The position numbers and the translations under genes were made by a program. Shown here one piece after another: positions 1-5,096 of a DNA stretch of 9,867 nt (positions are counted from its first letter, which is position 1; every line of letters starts with the position of its first letter). Source of the DNA: an uncultured Clostridia bacterium (lineage in GTDB: Bacteria; Bacillota; Clostridia; Oscillospirales; Acutalibacteraceae); assembly GCA_947168785.1 (NCBI GenBank), contig CAMVNL010000044.1, forward strand, positions 1 to 9,867, in the 5' to 3' direction. Under the pieces are notes generated by a model, which was not told where the DNA came from, made no database searches, and saw only the letters and a list, made by a program, of their open reading frames with translations.

Positions 1-86
1 TTGCGACGTTTATCCGGCGCATAAATAATTCACGATTAAATTGGTGGAGCAGTAAGTTTTATAAATAAAATAAAGGCGGTGACCGT
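1..86 (+). promoter_or_regulatory. AT-rich leader with a tentative promoter for the GH127-type gene
   Basis: The 86 bases before the first gene are far richer in A and T than the rest of the window. A possible SigA-type promoter is TTGCGA at 1-6 with AATAAT at 24-29, spaced by 17 nt; the -35 match is weak. A short palindrome, TTTTAT-AA-ATAAAA, lies at 57-70. The sequence AAAGGCGGT at 72-80 is a plausible ribosome binding site 6 nt before the ATG at 87. A few codons of an upstream gene could end in here, but none can be identified. The promoter is a guess because the window begins at its -35. Confidence 0.3.
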
Positions 87-1886
87 ATGATTGAATACAG
101 ATACGCATTCCCCGGCGTCGGGGCGGCAAGCTATACCGGCAAGGCGGATGCGGCGGTGGCGTTCACGCTGCGCCATCAGCTGCTGGACCGGGACCTGTGG
201 CGGCAGTTCGTTGACGTGTTCCGGGCGGACAGCGACGACCTTGACAACGGCTGGCGCTGTGAGTTCTGGGGCAAGACCATGCGGGGCGGCTGCCTGACCT
301 ATCGGTACACCGGCGACGAGACCCTCTACGCCGTGCTGCGGGAGGCGGTGGAAGACCTGCTCTCAGCGCAGCGGCCGAACGGGGCCTTCTCCACCTATCC
401 GCAGGAAAACTGCTGGCGGGGCTGGGATATCTGGGGCCGGAAATACGTCCTCACAGGGCTGCTGCATTTTTACCGCATCTGTAAAGACGACGCCCTGAAG
501 GACCGCGTTCTTGCCGCCATGACCGCCCACGCGGCATGCCTCTTCAACGCGCTGGGCGAGGGGAAGGTCAACATCACCGAAACCAGCGATTTCTGGGGCG
601 GCGTCAACTCCTGCAGCGTGCTGGAGCCGGTGGCGGAGCTGTATAAGTTGACCGGCGATCAACGGTGCCTTGATTTCGCGGCGTATATTCTCTCCACCGG
701 CGGCTGCCGGGACGGCAACCTGATCGAACTGGCCGCCGCGGATCAGATCCCTCCGTATGAATATCCGGAGGTCAAGGCCTACGAGACCATCTCCTTTTTC
801 GAGGGGCTGCTGGCCATGTACGAGGTCACCGGCGACCGGTTTTTCCTCGATACCGTAGAGAAGTTCGCGGCGGCGGTGGCGGCCACGGATATCACCGCCA
901 TCGGCTGCGCCGGCTGTACCCACGAGCTGTTTGACCACTCTGCCGTAAAGCAGACGCTCTTTTCCGAGGGTATCATGCAGGAGACCTGCGTCACCGTCAC
1001 CTGGATGCGCTTCTGCGCCCGGCTGTTCCTGCTGACGGGCAAAGAGGACTATATGGCGCAGGTGGAGCGCTCCGCCCGGAACGCCCTCTACGGGGCCATG
1101 AACGACCACATGCTGATGCAGTGGAACACAAACCGGGACACGCTGATGAGCGCCCTGCCCTTTGACAGCTATTCGCCGCTGGTGAACCAAAGGCGGGGCC
1201 GGGGCGTGGGCGGCCTGAAGTTTTTCCGGCAGCGGGGCTTCTACGGCTGCTGCGCCTGCATCGCCTCCGCCGGTACCGCGCTGCTGCCGCTGCTTGCCGT
1301 CACACAGGGCAAAGACGGCGTCGCCGTCAACACCTTCCTGCCCGGCAGCGTCCGGCTGGCCACACCCGGCGGAAAACGGCTGACGGTAACCTGTCAGACG
1401 ACCTATCCGGCGGCCATGGACGCGCATCTGACTGTTTCACCGGAATCGCCGGAGCGTTTTACGGTCAGACTGCGGGTGCCGGAGTTTGTGAAAGATCCCG
1501 TGATCCGTATCAACGGCGAACCTGTGAACGCGGAGATCGCGGATAATTCTGTTTTCCTCACCCGCGAATGGCGCGGCGACGCGGTGACCCTGACCGGGGA
1601 GATCGCCCTTGAAACAGTCAGCCTGAACGGCAAAAGGGCGTACCGTTACGGCGTGCTGACGCTGGCGCGGGACGAACAGAAGGAACCGGACGCGGTCCTG
1701 TCGGAACCGCTGGTCCTTTCCGGCAAGCCGGCCGAACGGGCGGCGCCGGAAGCGGGGGAGACCGTCCGCTTTCTGCTGGAAAAACGGGGCGGCGGAAGCG
1801 CCGTGCTGACGGACTACGCCTCCTGCGGCAAGCGCTGGGACAAACCCCGCGCCGCCGTCAGCGTGTGGCACGAGATGGAGGAGTAG
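87..1886 (+). CDS. GH127-type (DUF1680) beta-L-arabinofuranosidase-like glycoside hydrolase, cytoplasmic
   Basis: This 599-residue protein resembles the GH127/DUF1680 family, whose characterised members release beta-L-arabinofuranosyl units using a zinc-bound cysteine nucleophile. The (alpha/alpha)6 catalytic part spans roughly residues 15-410, followed by a beta-rich C-terminal domain at about 415-599. The zinc-site pattern is visible: E299-x-C301 in an ETC motif, and the C388-C389 pair, matching the Glu-x-Cys and Cys-Cys ligands of the family. E280 (HELF) is the likely acid/base by alignment from memory. The segment GDETLYAVLREAVEDLLSAQ and the later WDIWGRKY are typical of the family. After the Cys pair it reads CCACIASAG instead of the common CCPxN, so it belongs to a divergent branch and the substrate may differ. 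There is no signal peptide, so it probably acts on imported oligosaccharides. The ATG at 87 follows AAAGGCGGT. It stands alone on its strand and converges on the sulfatase. Confidence 0.85.
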   Translation: MIEYRYAFPGVGAASYTGKADAAVAFTLRHQLLDRDLWRQFVDVFRADSDDLDNGWRCEFWGKTMRGGCLTYRYTGDETLYAVLREAVEDLLSAQRPNGAFSTYPQENCWRGWDIWGRKYVLTGLLHFYRICKDDALKDRVLAAMTAHAACLFNALGEGKVNITETSDFWGGVNSCSVLEPVAELYKLTGDQRCLDFAAYILSTGGCRDGNLIELAAADQIPPYEYPEVKAYETISFFEGLLAMYEVTGDRFFLDTVEKFAAAVAATDITAIGCAGCTHELFDHSAVKQTLFSEGIMQETCVTVTWMRFCARLFLLTGKEDYMAQVERSARNALYGAMNDHMLMQWNTNRDTLMSALPFDSYSPLVNQRRGRGVGGLKFFRQRGFYGCCACIASAGTALLPLLAVTQGKDGVAVNTFLPGSVRLATPGGKRLTVTCQTTYPAAMDAHLTVSPESPERFTVRLRVPEFVKDPVIRINGEPVNAEIADNSVFLTREWRGDAVTLTGEIALETVSLNGKRAYRYGVLTLARDEQKEPDAVLSEPLVLSGKPAERAAPEAGETVRFLLEKRGGGSAVLTDYASCGKRWDKPRAAVSVWHEMEE

Positions 1887-1906
1887 GGATTTTTCGGGCT
1901 GAAGCG

Positions 1907-1945
1907 CGACAAATCCAGTCGTTCGTTCTTTGTCGTTAGTTTTTA
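1907..1945 (+). terminator. possible terminator of the GH127-type gene
   Basis: About 20 nt after the stop codon, CGACAAA (1907-1913) pairs perfectly with TTTGTCG (1929-1935), and a G-T pair can extend the stem. A T-rich tail (TTAGTTTTTAG) follows at once. The stem is short and AT-containing and the loop is long (15 nt), so this would be a weak intrinsic terminator. The 3' arm also forms part of a longer-range inverted repeat with 2023-2031. Confidence 0.35.
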
Positions 1946-2032
1946 GAAGCCCTCCGGATCCTATGAGAATCACAGGGATAATCTCTTTTCTGACGACTGC
2001 CCGCGTCAGCGGGCCGCTGACGACTAACGACT
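1917..2032. repeat. intergenic inverted-repeat cluster, possibly a small mobile or dispersed element
   Basis: This 116-bp stretch begins with AGTCGTT (1917-1923) and ends with its complement AACGACT (2026-2032). Inside, GTCGTTAGT (1932-1940) is perfectly complementary to ACTAACGAC (2023-2031). Between them sits a 19-nt palindrome, CGTCAGCGGGCCGCTGACG (2004-2022), with 9-bp arms around one G. It overlaps a competing hairpin, GCCCGC-GTCA-GCGGGC (1999-2014). RACGACT occurs three times (1992-1998, 2019-2025, 2026-2032). No reading frame here looks coding. The terminal inverted symmetry resembles a MITE-like or REP-like element, but only one copy is visible. Confidence 0.45.
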
Positions 2033-2076
2033 GTTTGCCGCTCTGTCGTCATGCTCCCATATCCATTCATGAAGAC

Positions 2077-2116
2077 AAAAAACAGGGGTCCCCGGACATA
2101 TCGGGGATCCCTGTTT
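2077..2116 (-). terminator. strong intrinsic terminator downstream of the sulfatase gene
   Basis: AACAGGGGTCCCCG (2081-2094) pairs with CGGGGATCCCTGTT (2102-2115) over 14 bp with one G-T pair and a 7-nt loop; A2080-T2116 extends it. Read on the minus strand, the hairpin is followed by six T residues (the A-run at 2077-2082), which fits Rho-independent termination of the sulfatase transcript ending at 2154. A smaller hairpin, GGCGGC/GCCGCC (2123-2128 with 2135-2140), lies between it and the stop codon. Confidence 0.8.
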
Positions 2117-2153
2117 GATATGGGCGGCGCAGAGGCCGCCGGCTGAAAGGCAG

Positions 2154-3482
2154 TCAGGTGACGCTGTAATTTCGGGCGAATTCCTCGTCCCACCGTTTTT
2201 CAATGTTGCCGCGCCAGGCAAGGGCCTCGTCCGTCAGCTCCCGGCACAGCTCCGGCAGGTCGTCGGCCAGATTCACCGTCTCCCCCGGGTCCGCCTCCAG
2301 ATCCGCCAGGAACACCGGCGCCCGGGCGGGCTCCCCTTCCTCCAGACGGCCGTTGAGGACCAGCTTGTACCGGCGGCGGCGCACGGCGGTCTGCTCCTCC
2401 ATCTCCCAGAACAGGCTGTCGTGGGGGGCTGCTTCGCCCTTCAGCAGCACGTCCAGCAGGCTTTGGCCGTCCAGCTCATATTCCGCCGGGTCGCCGCCGC
2501 AGGCCTCCAGCACCGTGGGGAAGATATCCACCGCAATGCAGGGGTCGTTCACGGTGCGCGGGGCGATGTGCTTGCCCCAGGACAGGAGCGCCGGCACCCG
2601 GATGCCCCCTTCAAACAGGCTGAACTTGTGACCGGCAAAGCCGCCGGCGGTGCCGCCGTAGTAGGGGTCCTCAGTACCGTCCAGCCAGTTGCGGCTCTCC
2701 CGGGAGGGTCCGTTGTCGCTCTGAAAATAGAAGATGGTGTCGTCGGTCAGGCCCAGCTCTTCCAGCGCGTCGGCGATCTCGCCCACGCCGTCGTCCACCG
2801 CGCTGAGCATGGCCGCCATGATCCGGCGATCCCACGGCAGGTCCGGGAACCGGTCCAGATATTTCTGCGGCGCGTGCATGGGGTAGTGGGGCGCGTTGTA
2901 GGCCACGAAGAGGAAGAAGGGCTCCTCCTTGTGGCGGCGGATGAAGTCCACGCTCTTGCGGGTGATGCGCTCGGTGAGGTATTCGCCGTTGGCCCATACC
3001 TCGTCGTCGTTCTCCCACAGATCATGGGTGGGGTTGAAGCCCCCGTCGGACATGCCGTAGTAGAAGATGTGGGAATAGTAGTCCAGGCACCCGGCCAGAA
3101 AGCCGCTGAACTCGTCAAAGCCGTTGGCGTTGGGGCGGCATTCCGGCTTCAGACCCAAATGCCACTTGCCGCACAGGCCCGTCGCGTAGCCCTCCTTTTT
3201 CAGCGCCGCCGCAAGGGTGGGCACCTTCGGCGTCAGACCTCTGGCCTTGCGGTGACCGGCCAATATCGCCCGCACCCCGGCGTTGCCGGGATAGCGCCCC
3301 GTCAGCAGCCCCGCCCGGGAAGGGGAGCACACGGGGGAGGCGGCGTACATGGACGAAAACAACACGCCCTTGCCCGCCAGCGCGTCCAGCCGGGGCGTTT
3401 TCAGGTCGGCGGACCCCATACACCCCAAATCTCCGTAGCCCTGATCGTCTGTCAGGACCATCACCACGTTCGGTCTTTTCAT
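2154..3482 (-). CDS. type I (formylglycine) sulfatase, cytoplasmic
   Basis: This 442-residue protein is an arylsulfatase-like S1-family sulfatase that hydrolyses sulfate esters, here probably on a sugar. Numbered from the ATG at 3482: calcium ligands D12-D13 in LTDDQGYGDLG; the CSPSR motif at 52-56 (SPVCSPSRAGLLTGRYP), where C52 would become formylglycine; the second signature GYATGLCGKWHL at 98-109 with K106 and H108; H199 in APHYPMHAP; metal ligands D256-N257 in SDNGP; and K286 in HKFSLFEGGIRVP. All core catalytic residues are present and the length is normal. No signal peptide is seen, so it should act in the cytoplasm. A GTG at 3485 directly precedes the ATG; GGGAGG lies 5 nt before the GTG and 8 nt before the ATG, and I prefer the ATG. 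The Cys-type motif needs a maturase (anSME in anaerobes) that is not in this window. It lies 172 nt after the CHR pair on the same strand. The natural substrate cannot be read from the sequence. Confidence 0.93.
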   Translation of the reverse strand: MKRPNVVMVLTDDQGYGDLGCMGSADLKTPRLDALAGKGVLFSSMYAASPVCSPSRAGLLTGRYPGNAGVRAILAGHRKARGLTPKVPTLAAALKKEGYATGLCGKWHLGLKPECRPNANGFDEFSGFLAGCLDYYSHIFYYGMSDGGFNPTHDLWENDDEVWANGEYLTERITRKSVDFIRRHKEEPFFLFVAYNAPHYPMHAPQKYLDRFPDLPWDRRIMAAMLSAVDDGVGEIADALEELGLTDDTIFYFQSDNGPSRESRNWLDGTEDPYYGGTAGGFAGHKFSLFEGGIRVPALLSWGKHIAPRTVNDPCIAVDIFPTVLEACGGDPAEYELDGQSLLDVLLKGEAAPHDSLFWEMEEQTAVRRRRYKLVLNGRLEEGEPARAPVFLADLEADPGETVNLADDLPELCRELTDEALAWRGNIEKRWDEEFARNYSVT

Positions 3483-3563
3483 CACGGTTTCCTCCCGTTT
3501 CCGGCAGGGCCGGGCGGCCCGGTCCGGTATTTTGTCGTCATGGATCGTTGCTTATCGAAATAC

Positions 3564-3581
3564 GTCAATTGACAATTTGTC
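3564..3581. promoter_or_regulatory. overlapping palindromes upstream of the sulfatase gene
   Basis: GTCAATTGAC (3564-3573) is a perfect 10-bp palindrome. It overlaps GACAA-T-TTGTC (3571-3581), a second perfect inverted repeat. They lie about 80-100 nt upstream of the sulfatase start, in the 172-nt gap after the CHR genes. This is a plausible operator, and it hints that the sulfatase may have its own control besides read-through. I could not find a convincing promoter next to it. Confidence 0.35.
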
Positions 3582-3654
3582 GAGCAGCGCTCCGGCAAAG
3601 CCCAATTCCCGTATCCAAAAAATACGTGAGGAATCTTTTTTACAAAAGGCTCCT

Positions 3655-4221
3655 TCAGAAATGGAAAATATACCCCGCCGCTATCCCTGCCGCGGCGGAC
3701 AGGGCGATCACGGCGATGGGGTGCAGCTTTTTGAAGGCGAGTACCATGGCCCCCGCGAAGATGAACAGCGAGACGTAAAAGGCGGCGGAGAGAAAGACCT
3801 CCCCGTGGAAGCCGCCGGGCCAAAAGACCGCCTGTCCCAGCGTCAGCAGCGCCGCGGCGATCAGCCCCACCACGGCGGGCTTCAGCCCGTCCATAACGCC
3901 CGCAACCAGGCGGCTTTGGCGGAATTTCCGATAGACCCGGGCCACCAGCAGAATGATGACAAAAGAGGGCAGCGCCACCCCCAGCGTGGCGCAGGCCGCG
4001 CCGGGCACGCCGCCGGTCCGCATGCCGATCAGCGTGGCGATGTTCACCGCGAAGGGCCCCGGCGTGCTCTCGCTGACGGCGATAAAGTCGATCAGCTCGT
4101 CGGCGGAAAGCCACCCGCGGGCGGCGATCTCCGAACGGATCATCGGCAGCATGGCGTAGCCGCCGCCGAAGGTGAAGGCTCCGATTTTCAGAAAGGTGAG
4201 AAACAGCTCCAAAAAAATCAT
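3655..4221 (-). CDS. half-size CHR-family (chromate/sulfate-type) transporter, second subunit
   Basis: This 188-residue membrane protein is one half of a short-chain CHR transporter. The family exports chromate in characterised cases and has been linked to sulfate, its structural analogue. Near the N-terminus it carries FTFGGGYAMLPM (residues 16-27) and then SESTPGP (50-56), the two hallmark CHR motifs, followed by several hydrophobic segments up to the C-terminus. Single-domain CHR proteins normally work as two different subunits encoded side by side, as here. The ATG at 4219-4221 overlaps the stop codon of the upstream subunit (ATGA), with AGGAGGG inside the upstream gene as ribosome binding site, which suggests translational coupling. 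It is similar to but clearly different from its partner, as expected for a heterodimer. The substrate, sulfate or chromate, is not settled by sequence. Confidence 0.9.
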   Translation of the reverse strand: MIFLELFLTFLKIGAFTFGGGYAMLPMIRSEIAARGWLSADELIDFIAVSESTPGPFAVNIATLIGMRTGGVPGAACATLGVALPSFVIILLVARVYRKFRQSRLVAGVMDGLKPAVVGLIAAALLTLGQAVFWPGGFHGEVFLSAAFYVSLFIFAGAMVLAFKKLHPIAVIALSAAAGIAAGYIFHF

Positions 4222-4793
4222 CCCGCGTCCCTCCTTCCGGCGGCAACGGCCTTCACAAGGCCGAAGGCGGCGCACAGCAGAATGATATACACGGCGTTGA
4301 CGGGCAGAAAGGCGGCCGCGGCGAAGGCGGCCAGCATCACGGCGTAGTAAAACAGCCCCTTTGGGCACTTGCGGAACATGGACCACAGGGCCTTGGCGAT
4401 CAGCGCCAGCACGCCGGCCCGCACGCCGTTGAAGGCGTATTGCACCCACCGGACGGAGCGGAACTGTTCCAGCACGAAGGAGACGGCGATAATGACGGCG
4501 AAGGAGGGGGCGATGACCCCGAAGGTGGCCGCCAGCGCGCCGAAAAAGCCCCCCACGCGGCTGCCCACGAAGGTGGCGGCGTTGATGGCGATGGGGCCGG
4601 GGGTGGATTCCGCCACGGCCACGATCTCCAGCAGGTCCTCGCCGGTGATCCATTTGTGCTTTTCCACCGTCTCCCGCTCGATCAGCGGGATCATGGCGTA
4701 ACCGCCGCCGAAGGTGAACAGGCCGATCTTCAGAAAGGTCAGCAGCAAGGAGAGGATCTCCCGGGGCGGTTTTTTGTCTGTCGGTCGCTTCAT
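4218..4793 (-). CDS. half-size CHR-family (chromate/sulfate-type) transporter, first subunit
   Basis: This 191-residue integral membrane protein is the first of the CHR pair. It has a short basic N-terminus (MKRPTDKKPPRE), a hydrophobic segment, FTFGGGYAMIPL at 26-37, and AESTPGPIAIN at 61-71, the proline-glycine-proline signature of the family. Hydrophobic helices fill residues about 83-110 and 125-185. The reading frame stays open further upstream, but the ATG at 4791-4793 is preceded by GGGAG 5 nt away and lies about 84 nt downstream of the predicted transcription start, so upstream starts are unlikely. It overlaps the second subunit by 4 nt. It is the first gene of the minus-strand unit controlled by the promoter at 4885-4913. 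Confidence 0.9.
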   Translation of the reverse strand: MKRPTDKKPPREILSLLLTFLKIGLFTFGGGYAMIPLIERETVEKHKWITGEDLLEIVAVAESTPGPIAINAATFVGSRVGGFFGALAATFGVIAPSFAVIIAVSFVLEQFRSVRWVQYAFNGVRAGVLALIAKALWSMFRKCPKGLFYYAVMLAAFAAAAFLPVNAVYIILLCAAFGLVKAVAAGRRDAG

Positions 4794-4841
4794 CTTGTCT
4801 CCCGTTCCGTCGGTACGTTCCGCCGTCGCCGGTCTTTTATT

Positions 4842-4859
4842 GCAAAAACGTATTTTTGC
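4842..4859. promoter_or_regulatory. inverted repeat GCAAAAA-CGTA-TTTTTGC, candidate operator
   Basis: Two perfect 7-bp arms flank a 4-nt centre (itself one step from symmetric). The site falls at about +18 to +35 of the predicted CHR transcript, a typical position for a repressor to block transcription. It could alternatively form a small hairpin in the leader RNA. The A/T-rich arms stand out against the GC-rich surroundings. The binding protein is unknown. Confidence 0.5.
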
Positions 4860-4884
4860 CGTTCCGAATAATATCACCGTCCGC

Positions 4885-4913
4885 ATTATACCGCATCTGC
4901 CGCCTTCGGTCAA
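4885..4913 (-). promoter_or_regulatory. SigA-type promoter of the CHR/sulfatase unit
   Basis: Read on the minus strand, TTGACC (4908-4913) is the -35 and TATAAT (4885-4890) a perfect -10, separated by exactly 17 nt. Transcription would start near 4877, giving a leader of about 84 nt before the ATG at 4793. This is the best promoter match in the window. Confidence 0.85.
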
Positions 4914-5009
4914 GTGGGGCGGCGCGATCCGGGAAAGGGCGCGCCTCCGGGCGGAACGGCCGGAAAAATACGGAAACCGTTCTGTTTTTATCCGTTTCGC
5001 GCCGTCCCG

Positions 5010-5050
5010 TGTTGGACATTTGTTGGACAATTGATGATATGCTGAATAAA
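5010..5050 (+). promoter_or_regulatory. direct repeats and tentative promoter of the GH3 operon
   Basis: TGTTGGACA occurs twice, at 5010-5018 and 5021-5029, one helical turn (11 bp) apart. TGGACA within the first copy (5013-5018) is close to a -35, and an extended -10, TG-A-TATGCT, lies at 5035-5043, but the spacing is long (19 nt). An alternative -10 is AATAAA at 5045-5050. Non-ideal spacing together with phased repeats is what one expects for an activator-dependent promoter; this is inference. Transcription would start roughly 40 nt before the ATG at 5097. Confidence 0.4.
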
Positions 5051-5096
5051 AAGAGGCGGCCGCGCGCGGTCTGCCGGAGATAAGAGGGACGTCTGT

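Larger units (their letters stand above)
4794..5096. other. divergent intergenic control region
   Basis: This 303-nt region separates the minus-strand CHR/sulfatase unit from the plus-strand glycosidase operon. It holds the CHR promoter (4885-4913), an inverted repeat in the CHR leader (4842-4859), a GC-rich middle with no recognisable gene (about 4914-5000), and direct repeats plus a tentative promoter for the GH3 gene (5010-5050). The two promoters point away from each other and are about 100-130 bp apart, so one regulator could influence both. No small gene is evident. Confidence 0.6.

Noticed and set aside
363..1427. Open frame of 354 codons on the minus strand
   Set aside because: It is antisense to the GH127-type gene and has no domain or plausible ribosome binding site.
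2115..3572. Open frame of 485 codons on the plus strand
   Set aside because: It is the antisense of the sulfatase, which has all family motifs; the predicted product is low-complexity and unlike any known protein.
3632..3654. Possible terminator after the second CHR gene
   Set aside because: The stem (CTTTT/AAAAG with GGA/TCC outside an internal loop) is weak and the T-run is displaced, so it would not clearly separate the sulfatase from the CHR transcript.
3482..4246. Minus-strand frame running through the second CHR gene to the sulfatase start
   Set aside because: It is an out-of-frame reading of the CHR gene with arginine-rich composition, while the other frame gives clear membrane segments and CHR motifs. 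Its end at the sulfatase start looks like chance.
4794..5030. N-terminal extension of the first CHR subunit
   Set aside because: The open frame crosses the strong promoter at 4885-4913, so these codons would lie upstream of the transcription start. The extension is arginine-rich and not like the family.
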